The translations under genes were made by a program, and so were the position numbers. The notes below the pieces were generated by a model. The model was not told the DNA's origin. It ran no database searches and worked only from the letters and a program-made list of their open reading frames with translations. From positions 1 to 64,000 of the IMG/VR virus record IMGVR_UViG_3300046648_000141: 64,000 nt of DNA; one strand, written 5' to 3'. The stretch is from a virus. Positions 55,487-63,078 of the stretch are shown here, one piece after another. How positions within the stretch are numbered: position 1 is the first letter of the stretch; each line of letters begins with the position of its first letter.

Positions 55487-56374
55487 ATGAACGTTCACCC
55501 ATTAGCAGCGATGTTTCCCATGCTGCCAGATGATGAACTTGACGCGCTTGCGACAAGCATCAAGGAGCACGGGCAACGTCACCCTATCCTGATCGCCGAT
55601 ATGCAAGTGGACGGTGGCGAGTTGATCGAAGTCATCGTGGACGGGCGTAATCGTTTTGAAGCGTGCCGGCGTGCGAAGGTCGAGCCGAAATTCGAGCGGC
55701 TGAATGGCGTTGACATCGCCGCGCTGATCCTCGCCGAAAACGTTGAAAGGCGGAACCTATCGGCCGGGCAGCGGGCAATGGCGAGGGCGATGCTGACGAG
55801 AGATGTCAAGCAGGGTAGCCGAACGGACTTGGCCGAAGAAGACCTCGGCCAATTGGCCGATGTTGCTGAACGATCAGTTCGCCGCGCCCGATTCGTCCTC
55901 CGTCAGGATGAAGCTCTTGCGCAATCCGTGATGAACGGCGTGGAGTCATTAAACGCCGCCTATGAAACCGCTAAGGCCAGCGCCACCGCTAAGGACCGCG
56001 CGGCCGAGGCGGAAAAAGCGCGGCGTGAACAGCTAGACACGTTGCGGCAACGATATCCGGACCTCGCGCGCAAGGTAGAGGATGGCGAGATTGGCGTTGC
56101 TGCCGCGCTTGTGGAAGCGCGGGAGAAAGACACCCAAGCGAGAAGCCAGCGGGACACGATCTTTCGAGCGTTTAAAAGCGCGGTCGAAGGTCTCGCTATC
56201 CTGGCATTCGAAACGGAATCCGTCGCCGCGCTCGCGAAGGAACACCGTAGCGAGTTCGAACAGATTTTCCCGCTTGGTTCCGGCCGCCTCAAGGAGTGCG
56301 CCAGCCATGCCCAGAAGGGCACTGCCAAGCTGCTTGAAATCATCGACACCATGAGAAAGGACCGCCTGCTATGA
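55487..56374 (+). CDS. ParB-like protein, 295 aa
   Basis: The start at MNVHPLAAMFPMLP has GGAGG upstream. LDALATSIKEHGQRHPILIA, then LIEVIVDGRNRFEACRRAKV and ALILAENVERRNLSAGQRAM, is the ParB N-terminal domain plus the start of the HTH. A long charged helix (about 165-230) follows. It probably binds phage DNA as a replication or partition-type factor. Confidence 0.85.
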   Translation: MNVHPLAAMFPMLPDDELDALATSIKEHGQRHPILIADMQVDGGELIEVIVDGRNRFEACRRAKVEPKFERLNGVDIAALILAENVERRNLSAGQRAMARAMLTRDVKQGSRTDLAEEDLGQLADVAERSVRRARFVLRQDEALAQSVMNGVESLNAAYETAKASATAKDRAAEAEKARREQLDTLRQRYPDLARKVEDGEIGVAAALVEAREKDTQARSQRDTIFRAFKSAVEGLAILAFETESVAALAKEHRSEFEQIFPLGSGRLKECASHAQKGTAKLLEIIDTMRKDRLL

Positions 56375-56901
56375 GTGGCGACAAGAGAAGACGTGGACCG
56401 AAAATCACTGATCCGACGAGGCCATTCCTGCGTCGGCTCAAGGATCGATATCTGGACGCGGTCAAATCCGATGGCGGTTTCTTGGAGGAATGGAAGCGCC
56501 AAGTCCATGATCAAGCGCGCGAGGACCCAAATTTCTTCAAGCCGCTGCATTCGGGGCTGCTCGATATAGCAATGGAAGACGTCTGGCGGGATCACGCAAA
56601 AAAGACCACGGATGACGACGACGATGACGAGGATGACGATGATCAGCGCGACCTGTTTCAAATCGCCGGCATCAACATCAAGCCGGAGCTACGGTTTCGT
56701 GATGATGACGTGCCGGGTGGGCACCGAACCGCGCTCAGGAAATACGCCACCGTCGCACACCTATTCAGCCAAGCCGAGATAACCGCTGAAAAAGCCCGTC
56801 AAAATTCCGAGGCCGCTGAGCGACAATTAAAGGCGGCCAATGAGGCGTTGCGAAGGGCTAAAGGCCGCTCCGCCGAGCTGTTGGTCAACGTGCGGGATTA
56901 A
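56371..56901 (+). CDS. Hypothetical protein with acidic run, 176 aa
   Basis: Overlaps the ParB-like gene by ATGA. The first 80 residues are basic and helical; a run of aspartates (KKTTDDDDDDEDDDDQRDLF) follows, and the end is a coiled coil. It may be the partner of the ParB-like protein. The acidic run may imitate DNA or bind metal, but nothing is proven. Confidence 0.65.
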   Translation: MSGDKRRRGPKITDPTRPFLRRLKDRYLDAVKSDGGFLEEWKRQVHDQAREDPNFFKPLHSGLLDIAMEDVWRDHAKKTTDDDDDDEDDDDQRDLFQIAGINIKPELRFRDDDVPGGHRTALRKYATVAHLFSQAEITAEKARQNSEAAERQLKAANEALRRAKGRSAELLVNVRD

Positions 56902-56909
56902 ATCTGATC

Positions 56910-57092
56910 ATGATCGATGCCGCAAAGGACCGGGCCGTAGAGGAGTTTATTAGGTCGCATAGCCGCGATTTCCTCATCGGCTATTTCACGGCGCAAAGGA
57001 TCGCTAGGGGCGAGGACCCGGTTGATGCCGAGGCTAACGCTACGTTGCTTGTAGATATCGGCAAGCGCATCGCCTCGGAGATTGCGCAATGA
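56910..57092 (+). CDS. Hypothetical helical protein, 60 aa
   Basis: MIDAAKDRAVEEFIRSHSRD followed by FLIGYFTAQRIARGEDPVDA is a small helical protein before the RuvC-like gene, which it overlaps by ATGA. No family is known. Confidence 0.6.
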   Translation: MIDAAKDRAVEEFIRSHSRDFLIGYFTAQRIARGEDPVDAEANATLLVDIGKRIASEIAQ

Positions 57093-57667
57093 TTATCCTT
57101 GGCCTCGATCAGTCGATAACCCGGACAGGCTGGGCGCTTTATCGCTTCCCCGGCGATGAGCGGCACATGAGGTGCGGCTCGTTCTCCTGTTCGGATGAGG
57201 CCGACGCCGACGCCAAGTGTGAGCGCTTCGCCCGTGAGATTAAGCGGCTGGTCGGACCCCAGGAAACGCGGCCGGACTTCATTTGCTGGGAGAAGGCCAA
57301 GCGGCAAATCTCCGCCTACCCCAAGAAGCCGAACGCCGATCTGCTCGGCCTGGGCGGCCAGGACGTTTGGACGGTCAACGCCGATCAGCTCCTCCTCCCC
57401 GAAATTCAGGGCATCATCCGGGCGGCGACCGTCTTCTATCGCGTGCCGCACGAGTCGGTATCGCCGGCGACATGGCGGGCTGCGATTTACGGCAAGGGCG
57501 GCGGCAAACTATCGCGCGTCGATGCCAAGGCGCGGGCCAAGGAATACTGCCAGGCCCTCGGTATCAAGTTCAGCGGCGACGATCAGGCGGAAGCCGCGTG
57601 CATCGCCCGGTGGGCCGCGACGTGCTCTATCGCCTTCCGGATGCTTATGGCGAGGGCGGCGGCATGA
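57089..57667 (+). CDS. RuvC-like Holliday junction resolvase, 192 aa
   Basis: D7 (ILGLDQSITRTGW), E68 (FICWEK), D164/D165 and E168 (SGDDQAEA) are the acidic residues of the RuvC/RNase H fold, in the order expected. The length fits. It cuts branched DNA formed in replication and recombination and may also be needed before packaging. Overlaps its neighbours. Confidence 0.88.
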   Translation: MIILGLDQSITRTGWALYRFPGDERHMRCGSFSCSDEADADAKCERFAREIKRLVGPQETRPDFICWEKAKRQISAYPKKPNADLLGLGGQDVWTVNADQLLLPEIQGIIRAATVFYRVPHESVSPATWRAAIYGKGGGKLSRVDAKARAKEYCQALGIKFSGDDQAEAACIARWAATCSIAFRMLMARAAA

Positions 57668-58485
57668 TCCAGTTGCGCGTCCTGTCCCTCGGTGCCGGCG
57701 TCCAATCGACCACGATGGCGCTTATGGCCGCTCATGGCGAAATAGGCCCGATGCCAGACGCCGCGATATTCGCGGACACCGGGGCAGAACCGAAGCCGGT
57801 CTATGATCATCTCACATGGCTGATGTCGGCCAACGTGCTCCCCTTCCCCGTCTATGTCGTCAGCGCCGGGAACCTCCGGGACATCCTTACGGGCAACGCC
57901 CACTGGAAGGGCGGCAATGACGGCCGGCCGCCGTTCTACGTTGTCAACGACAAGGGCGAGGCCGGCACGCTCAACCGCCAATGCACCCGTCATTTCAAGA
58001 TTGATCCGATCCGCCGGAAGGTGCGCGAGCTGCTCGGCCTGAAGCACGGGCAGCGCGGACCCAAGACCGCAGCGGCGGAGCAATGGATTGGCATTAGCCT
58101 TGACGAAGCCACCCGCATGAAGCCGTCGCGTGACCGCTACATCGAAAGCCGGTGGCCGTTGATCGAAAAGCGGATGACGCGCCGGGACTGCCTGAAATGG
58201 CTTCAGGCTCATGACTATCCGCTGCCGGCAAAGTCGGCCTGTACTTTCTGCCCGTTCCGCAATGAAATCGGCTGGCGCGACCTACGCGACAATGACCCGG
58301 CTTCATTCGCCGACGCCGTTGCCATCGACAAGATCATCCGGGACGGGATGCCCGGCGTGAACCGCTCCCAGGTGTTCATCCATCGGTCGCTCAAGCCGCT
58401 CGATGAGGTCGATCTATCGACCGCCGAGGAGCGCGGCCAGCTCAATCTCTTCATCAATGAGTGCGAAGGGATGTGTGGCGTATGA
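57664..58485 (+). CDS. PP-loop (PAPS-reductase-like) protein with cysteine clusters, 273 aa
   Basis: The start at MIQLRVLSLGAGVQSTTMAL overlaps the RuvC-like stop. SLGAGVQSTTM (8-18) is a PP-loop that binds ATP. FADTGAEPKPVYDHLTWL follows the PAPS-reductase fold. Later LNRQCTRHFK and SACTFCPFRNE supply cysteines that could hold an iron-sulfur cluster or act in sulfur transfer. A nucleotide- or tRNA-thiolation type reaction is possible. It is the second such family member in the phage. Confidence 0.8.
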   Translation: MIQLRVLSLGAGVQSTTMALMAAHGEIGPMPDAAIFADTGAEPKPVYDHLTWLMSANVLPFPVYVVSAGNLRDILTGNAHWKGGNDGRPPFYVVNDKGEAGTLNRQCTRHFKIDPIRRKVRELLGLKHGQRGPKTAAAEQWIGISLDEATRMKPSRDRYIESRWPLIEKRMTRRDCLKWLQAHDYPLPAKSACTFCPFRNEIGWRDLRDNDPASFADAVAIDKIIRDGMPGVNRSQVFIHRSLKPLDEVDLSTAEERGQLNLFINECEGMCGV

Positions 58486-59075
58486 CGGCCGAGCGATGGA
58501 TGAAATTCTTTCCCTCCGACTGGATGAGCGACCCGGCCTTGCGGACATGCAGCGAGGGCGCACGCGGCATTTGGATCGACATGCTTTGCCTGATGGACGG
58601 CGCCAGCCCACGCGGCCACCTCAAACTCGGGCGCAAAAATATCGACCTTCCGACGCTCGCCGGCCTGCTGAGAATCCCGCTGAAGCGGCTCGAAAAGTAC
58701 CTCGACGAATTGCGCGCGGCCGGCGTTTTCAGCGTCACAAATCGAGGCATGATTTACAGTCGAAAAATGGTTCGGGAGGAAAAGTGGAGGAAAATGGGAG
58801 CGAAAGCGGCGGCGCGACGGTGGTCGCAAGACCCTGAAAAAAAAGGCGAAATTGAAAAGCGCATTACCCCCCCTACGACTCCAGAATCCAGAATCCAGAA
58901 TCGAAAATCTTTTCCCTCTGGACTCGTGGCTATGCGTGATCCTCCGCCGAAGTCCCGGCCGCCCGTCAAACACCACGACCCCCCCGACTACAGCAACGAC
59001 CCCGTCGAACCAACGCAGGCGTTGCTGCGAACGCGCATCGTCCAACACAGCATCGGAAAAGGAGAAAAGTCATGA
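58482..59075 (+). CDS. DUF1376-like replication protein, 197 aa
   Basis: The start at MTAERWMKFFPSDWMSDPAL overlaps by ATGA. The text MKFFPSDWMSDPALRTCSEG followed by ARGIWIDMLCLMDGASPRG is the DUF1376/replisome-organiser N-terminal domain, a winged helix that binds the origin. The end is proline-rich and basic, and may recruit a helicase. No helicase gene is seen nearby, so it likely borrows the host's. Confidence 0.8.
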   Translation: MTAERWMKFFPSDWMSDPALRTCSEGARGIWIDMLCLMDGASPRGHLKLGRKNIDLPTLAGLLRIPLKRLEKYLDELRAAGVFSVTNRGMIYSRKMVREEKWRKMGAKAAARRWSQDPEKKGEIEKRITPPTTPESRIQNRKSFPSGLVAMRDPPPKSRPPVKHHDPPDYSNDPVEPTQALLRTRIVQHSIGKGEKS

Positions 59076-59350
59076 ACGAAGTTGGTTTTGCTACACCCAT
59101 CAGGATGATCACCGAACGCGGCCCGTCGCATGCTCGCCTCACTCAAACGCTCCGGGACGTCCGGACGGTGGAACGGCAGCTTGGCGAACTGGCCCTGGCT
59201 CTGACCGGCTCCCGGCCGGAAGGCGTCGCGGCAGTAACCACGGAAACGCCCCAGGGCTTGTTCCCCCGCCTGGAAGGAACCATCCGTGAGATCGAGTCCG
59301 AGATCGCCGCCATGCGTGCCGTTCTCGAACACATCAAGCGGCAAATCTGA
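59072..59350 (+). CDS. Hypothetical coiled protein, 92 aa
   Basis: Overlaps the DUF1376-like gene by ATGA. A helical chain (HARLTQTLRDVRTVERQLGE followed by LALALTGSRPEGVAAVTTET, then EIESEIAAMRAVLEHIKRQI) suggests two coils. Unknown function. Confidence 0.65.
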   Translation: MNEVGFATPIRMITERGPSHARLTQTLRDVRTVERQLGELALALTGSRPEGVAAVTTETPQGLFPRLEGTIREIESEIAAMRAVLEHIKRQI

Positions 59351-59457
59351 TGATCGGAAAAGACCCGCGCCCGTTCGATCGATGGCAAGCCATCATCCAG
59401 CGTGGCGCGGTCATTCTGGCCTTCGCGTTCGTTCTCGCGATCATGATTGGGCTGTGA
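59350..59457 (+). CDS. 35-residue membrane peptide
   Basis: A 36-codon frame overlapping the previous stop (TGATG). The basic head (MIGKDPRPFDRWQAIIQR) is followed by a membrane helix (GAVILAFAFVLAIMIGL). The tight coupling and the charge pattern (positive inside) support a real membrane peptide. Confidence 0.55.
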   Translation: MIGKDPRPFDRWQAIIQRGAVILAFAFVLAIMIGL

Positions 59458-59487
59458 TGAAATTCGAAAACCAGGAAAGGGATTACC

Positions 59488-59784
59488 ATGCACACGAAAG
59501 ACATCCTGGCCGCCGAGCTGGAAGCGGTCGGCCTGACCGAGATGGCGGAGAACGCCCGGAAGGGCCTCTATCACGACTTCCTGTCGCCGCTTGAATTTCC
59601 GGAGCTACGGCTCGACGCGGAGCTGGCGGCAGCGATCAAGGAAGGCAACGTCGGCGCCATCGGCATCCGCCGCCGGCACCACAACGGCGACTATGACGCC
59701 TCTGTGGAGGAAAGCGAGGAATGGGCAAAGAGCCCCGAAGGCCGGGCCGCCTTTGCCATGATTGCCAGGAGGCCAAACTCATGA
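59488..59784 (+). CDS. Hypothetical acidic protein, 98 aa
   Basis: MHTKDILAAELEAVGLTEMA followed by ENARKGLYHDFLSPLEFPEL is a small helical protein of a type common in rhizobial prophages. The end (EESEEWAKSPEGRAAFAMIA) is amphipathic. Role unknown. Confidence 0.65.
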   Translation: MHTKDILAAELEAVGLTEMAENARKGLYHDFLSPLEFPELRLDAELAAAIKEGNVGAIGIRRRHHNGDYDASVEESEEWAKSPEGRAAFAMIARRPNS

Positions 59785-60218
59785 CCCACGCCTGGAAAGA
59801 ACACCATCCGGAAAGCGAAGTCTTCAGCGTTTCATGGATCATCGACGCACCCTGGGCGCACCCATTGTGGTCGCAATATCTGGTCCTCCTCTATGACCTG
59901 ACCACACCACATGAGGGCGAGCCGCCGAAGTTATACCTCAAGGATGTGACCCACGAATTTCTGGTCTACGCGCTGGACCCGGCGCACAAGGTCCCGAGGA
60001 ACACGCCGCCATCAAAGGCCAAGCTCGCCATGCTGCAACCGCCGAACTATGGGTATCAGTTCGCGGCGGCCTCGAATGAGGAGGCAGAGGAGCGCATCCA
60101 GGAGCTGGTCAACGGCATCGTCGGCGAAAAGATCAGCCCGGACACCGACTTTCGGTCACTGTGGAACAAGCTCCTGCCGGACATGTATCCGCTCGTTCAC
60201 TCCGGGCTGATCCTATGA
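59781..60218 (+). CDS. Hypothetical protein, 145 aa
   Basis: The start at MTHAWKEHHPESEVFSVSWI overlaps by ATGA. WSQYLVLLYDLTTPHEGEPP followed by KLYLKDVTHEFLVYALDPAH suggests a beta-rich small protein. No family is known. Confidence 0.65.
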   Translation: MTHAWKEHHPESEVFSVSWIIDAPWAHPLWSQYLVLLYDLTTPHEGEPPKLYLKDVTHEFLVYALDPAHKVPRNTPPSKAKLAMLQPPNYGYQFAAASNEEAEERIQELVNGIVGEKISPDTDFRSLWNKLLPDMYPLVHSGLIL

Positions 60219-60466
60219 GCGGCGAGCTTCCTATCCTCTGGCGACGGCCGCCAGATCACACGGTCGCGGTGTTTTACGAGTCCGGACCGCCCGGCCGCTT
60301 CCGCGTTGCCGTCTGGCACAAGTCGGGACTGACGGCGACCGTCTGGTTCCGTGCCAACCACGAGCCGACATGGGGCGTGGACAGTGAAGACATGGATATC
60401 ATCGAGGACCATGTGACGACGATCCTTCATGACCTCGATCTCGCCGCCGGAGACCTGCAACAATGA
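60215..60466 (+). CDS. Hypothetical protein, 83 aa
   Basis: The start at MSGELPILWRRPPDHTVAVF overlaps by ATGA. It is beta-rich (FRVAVWHKSGLTATVWFRAN), with a helical end. It sits in the overlapping string of small genes between replication and the HNH gene. No match. Confidence 0.6.
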   Translation: MSGELPILWRRPPDHTVAVFYESGPPGRFRVAVWHKSGLTATVWFRANHEPTWGVDSEDMDIIEDHVTTILHDLDLAAGDLQQ

Positions 60467-60678
60467 CGACGACGCTGAAAGTGAGCCTGTTCACATGCGC
60501 CCTCTGCGGAGAGACTTTCCGCGAGACCTCGACCCCGGAGCAAACGCGCGCTGAATATGAAAACACCTGGGGGCGGCCCTGGAAGTCCGAGGAGACCGAC
60601 TCGCTTTGCGATGACTGCTATGGGTTCGCCCTCACCCGGCTTGTGCAGCTCGGGCAGAACCCCGGCGGCCGGGCATGA
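60463..60678 (+). CDS. Zinc-finger protein, 71 aa
   Basis: FTCALCGETFRETSTPEQTR and later LCDDCYGF give two CxxC pairs, a typical treble-clef or zinc-ribbon arrangement. It overlaps by ATGA. It may bind DNA or a partner of the HNH nuclease that follows. Confidence 0.7.
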   Translation: MTTTLKVSLFTCALCGETFRETSTPEQTRAEYENTWGRPWKSEETDSLCDDCYGFALTRLVQLGQNPGGRA

Positions 60679-60682
60679 CGCC

Positions 60683-61084
60683 ATGCCGCGCGCTGTTCCG
60701 GAATGGATAGGCAAACATCCTGACCAGAAGGTCCCTCCTCGGGTCAGGCTTCGCGTCCTGGAGCGGTTTGACCGTACCTGCTACCTATCTAGCCGGCCGA
60801 TCAGAGACGGCGATCCTTGGGAGCTTGAGCACATCAAGCCACTGATCCTCGGCGGGGAGCATCGCGAAAGCAACATGGCGCCGGCATTGGTGGAGCCGCA
60901 CAAGGCCAAGACGGCGATTGAAAAGAAGATCAAATCGAAGATCGCCAGGACGGCGAAGCGCGCCGCCGGCATCAAGAAAAAATCCAGCCTATCGCACCCG
61001 TATCTGAAGCGCCGCATGGACGGCACGGTCATCGACAAGCGGACAGGCAAGATCGTGGGCGGGAAAGATGGTGGCCGAGCCTGA
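60683..61084 (+). CDS. HNH endonuclease, 133 aa
   Basis: RVRLRVLERFDRTCYLSSRP followed by WELEHIKPLILGGEHRESNM and EPHKAKT is the HNH pattern (histidine pair, asparagine, final histidine). The C-terminal third is lysine-rich. It is the second HNH protein of the phage. It may nick DNA during packaging or act on rival phage DNA. Confidence 0.82.
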   Translation: MPRAVPEWIGKHPDQKVPPRVRLRVLERFDRTCYLSSRPIRDGDPWELEHIKPLILGGEHRESNMAPALVEPHKAKTAIEKKIKSKIARTAKRAAGIKKKSSLSHPYLKRRMDGTVIDKRTGKIVGGKDGGRA

Positions 61085-61121
61085 CAGGCACCGGGGGACG
61101 GGATGTCAGGCTCGGCCTTTC
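61073..61121 (+). terminator. Terminator overlapping the HNH stop
   Basis: GGCCGAGCCTGACA (61073-61086) and TGTCAGGCTCGGCC (61104-61117) form a perfect 14-bp stem with a 17-base G-rich loop, followed by TTTCC. The HNH stop codon lies inside the stem. It likely ends the plus-strand early transcript. Confidence 0.7.
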
Positions 61122-61275
61122 CAGGCGCACCATAGTCGGCCCTCACCGGAGGTGCCAAGGGTGGCGGGCTACGTGGGATTTCCCCCGCCGTTTAACCGAC
61201 TGACGTGACGTTCTTTCGCAGGTTTTCATCACGCTCGGCTGCGATCCGCCGCCCGGAAACTCATTTGAAAAGGAC

Positions 61276-61317
61276 GGGCAGCGCCATAGGACCGGGGGGC
61301 TTTTGATGGCGCTGCCC
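61276..61317 (-). terminator. Terminator for the minus-strand operon
   Basis: GGGCAGCGCCAT (61276-61287) and ATGGCGCTGCCC (61306-61317) form a perfect 12-bp stem with an 18-base loop. On the minus strand it is followed by CCTTTTC. It faces the terminator at 61073 across a 160-base gap, so the two close convergent operons. The rest of this 272-base gap holds no gene that I can support. Confidence 0.65.
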
Positions 61318-61356
61318 TATTCCGTTGCTGCTTGAGGGTTCGCAACGGAAATTTCA

Positions 61357-61620
61357 TCAAAGTATCTTCATCGCTTCCGCGACCTCAAGCATGGTAGGCA
61401 TCTCTATCGCCTTCACCTTGCACCATTGTTCACGTTCGAGGATGTCATCCCAGATGCGCGGACCCATGCGCTCCGGCAATTCGTTGTGGATAAGCACGAT
61501 ATCAAAGCCCGTGCTTCCGATAGTCTTCACAAAGGTTGCGACCCGGAGCCCGGCCCACGGCTCATCGGCCGGGGAATAGATAAACCACAGCTCCCGCTCA
61601 CTTTCACCGATCGTCGTCAT
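61357..61620 (-). CDS. Hypothetical protein, 87 aa
   Basis: ELWFIYSPADEPWAGLRVAT followed by FVKTIGSTGFDIVLIHNELP looks like a small alpha/beta fold of a metabolic type. Last gene of a four- or five-gene minus operon. Not recognised. Confidence 0.6.
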   Translation of the reverse strand: MTTIGESERELWFIYSPADEPWAGLRVATFVKTIGSTGFDIVLIHNELPERMGPRIWDDILEREQWCKVKAIEMPTMLEVAEAMKIL

Positions 61621-61836
61621 TCATCCCCCCAACGCTATCAGCCGTTCAACGATCAACATGTTGACGATCGCCATTACCAGAAGCAGGAACACCAGAAGCG
61701 AAGTCAGCCGTTCCAGCGCCCGCACCCGGAGCCGCAACATGCCGACGCAATCGACCATGTGCCCAACGCTCGTAATGATGCGGGTCATGTGTTGCGGGTC
61801 CGCCTCGGACTGATCGGCCCTCTGCAATTGGCTCAT
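61621..61836 (-). CDS. Single-pass membrane protein, 71 aa
   Basis: The C-terminal half is a strong membrane helix (about 46-66, LLVFLLLVMAIVNMLIVERL) after a basic segment (RLRVRALERL). It overlaps its neighbour by ATGA. Unknown role. Confidence 0.6.
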   Translation of the reverse strand: MSQLQRADQSEADPQHMTRIITSVGHMVDCVGMLRLRVRALERLTSLLVFLLLVMAIVNMLIVERLIALGG

Positions 61837-62213
61837 GTCAGAAAGCCCTCCTTGACGGTCCTGGCGGCGTCAGCCTCGGTTTTCAGGATGCGGCTAACCG
61901 TCGCCCGGTGCCCGGCCTCGGCGTCATCCCATGAGGAGTAGCGGAAACAGTCGAACGACTCATGAACCTCCATCGTCCAGCCGAACACAGTGCTTGGATG
62001 GGAATCCCGCGCGAAAACCATTGTCTCAAACAGGATCGGCGGACCCTTGCGGGAGAAGCTGTGATCGAGGCCCATGAAGATGGTGCTGATAATGTGCAAC
62101 TCGGTCTCGGTTTTCGCCACGTCCCGGTCAGCGGTTTCAAACCATGTGGCCCATTCCATCAGATCGGGCACCTCGGCGATCATTCGATTCGGCAGGAGGA
62201 TGTAGTGTTTCAT
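61833..62213 (-). CDS. Conserved phage protein, 126 aa
   Basis: The text LMEWATWFETADRDVAKTET followed by HSFSRKGPPILFETMVFARD and SSWDDAEAGHRATVSRI is a pattern seen in many phage hypothetical proteins of Gram-negative hosts. Function unknown. It overlaps both neighbours. Confidence 0.75.
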   Translation of the reverse strand: MKHYILLPNRMIAEVPDLMEWATWFETADRDVAKTETELHIISTIFMGLDHSFSRKGPPILFETMVFARDSHPSTVFGWTMEVHESFDCFRYSSWDDAEAGHRATVSRILKTEADAARTVKEGFLT

Positions 62214-62458
62214 TTGGGTTGGGCCGCTTCTCGGGCCTCATCTATAGCGTGCAGATATTTCTGCGCCGCCGGCAGGGCTTGAACGAATGGCAGTGATTCG
62301 AGAACTCGCGCGACGGTATCGATTGAGTTGCGCCGGTCGCGCAGATCGGCGTTCCGGGAATAGCACTCCATCACCAATCCACAGGTAACGCCGGCCAACA
62401 GCGCAAGCTGCGATTCGAGCGCATTGATCCGCTCGGCGGCTTCCTCGTTCTCTGCCAT
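62210..62458 (-). CDS. Hypothetical protein, 82 aa
   Basis: The start at MAENEEAAERINALESQLAL is set by the overlap with the HTH gene upstream. A short coil with cysteines (LLAGVTCGLVMECYSRNADL) is followed by LPFVQALPAAQKYL. No match. Confidence 0.6.
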   Translation of the reverse strand: MAENEEAAERINALESQLALLAGVTCGLVMECYSRNADLRDRRNSIDTVARVLESLPFVQALPAAQKYLHAIDEAREAAQPK

Positions 62459-62637
62459 TATGCTGCCTCCTTTTGCTTGCCGGCCAGGGCTTCCAGGGCA
62501 AGCGCGATGTGCAGCGGCGCCCCTTGCGTGGCGTAGCGCTGTGACGTGCGGTAGCCAATTCCAAGCGCCTTCGCCGCCTGCCGGTGGGTCAGGTTGAGGG
62601 CGCTGAGTGCGATTTTGTATTGTGCTGCGGTCATCAT
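62458..62637 (-). CDS. Small HTH regulator, 59 aa
   Basis: MMTAAQYKIALSALNLTHRQ followed by AAKALGIGYRTSQRYATQGA is a compact helix-turn-helix. It is first in the minus operon and divergent from another HTH gene. Two identical operator motifs lie in the gap. It overlaps the next gene by one base. Confidence 0.75.
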   Translation of the reverse strand: MMTAAQYKIALSALNLTHRQAAKALGIGYRTSQRYATQGAPLHIALALEALAGKQKEAA

Positions 62638-62653
62638 GGGTTAACAACTTAAA

Positions 62654-62724
62654 CGCCATATTGGCGATATACAATATTGACACGTGAGAAAAAAACGCAA
62701 CTATTGATGGACGCCAACATGGCG
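62654..62724. promoter_or_regulatory. Divergent control region with paired operators
   Basis: CGCCATATTGGCG (62654-62666) and CGCCAACATGGCG (62712-62724) share the form CGCCA-N3-TGGCG. Between them a plus-strand promoter is likely: TTGACA (62677-62682), 17 bases, ACTATT (62700-62705). The operators flank that promoter, so a bound dimer could loop or block it. Confidence 0.65.
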
Positions 62725-62794
62725 GTAAATGCAACTGGCTCTGCAACCGTGGGGCCGCTTACTCCCAAAAAATAAAGGGTGGAGGAATAGCAAA

Positions 62795-63073
62795 ATGCAG
62801 GTGGTTTCGTTTGAATCAGCACGGCGTTTCAAGGCTGCTCAACAGCGGGCAGGCATACAGGAATACAGTTTTCGCGATGAATACGAGCTATGCGCCTTTG
62901 TCGCGGGCGAAATCCGATCTTCAAAAATCAAATATACGAAACTGGCCGATAAGTCCGGCGTCTGCGCTTCGACAATCTCAAACCTTGCGCACGACATCAC
63001 CAAGTCGCCGCGCGCCGCAACCCTCCTCAAAATCTTGAAAGCCCTCGGCTTCGAAATCTTCGTCAGAGGCTGA
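62795..63073 (+). CDS. XRE-family HTH protein, 92 aa
   Basis: The start at MQVVSFESARRFKAAQQRAG has GGAGG upstream. KYTKLADKSGVCASTISNLA followed by HDITKSPRAATLLKILKALG is an XRE helix-turn-helix. Facing the 62458-62637 regulator, it may form a second genetic switch beside CI/Cro. Confidence 0.8.
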   Translation: MQVVSFESARRFKAAQQRAGIQEYSFRDEYELCAFVAGEIRSSKIKYTKLADKSGVCASTISNLAHDITKSPRAATLLKILKALGFEIFVRG

Positions 63074-63078
63074 AGCCG

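Noticed and set aside
61122-61275. Possible small gene in the gap between the convergent terminators
   Set aside because: Only very short frames (fewer than 20 codons) without a ribosome site were found.
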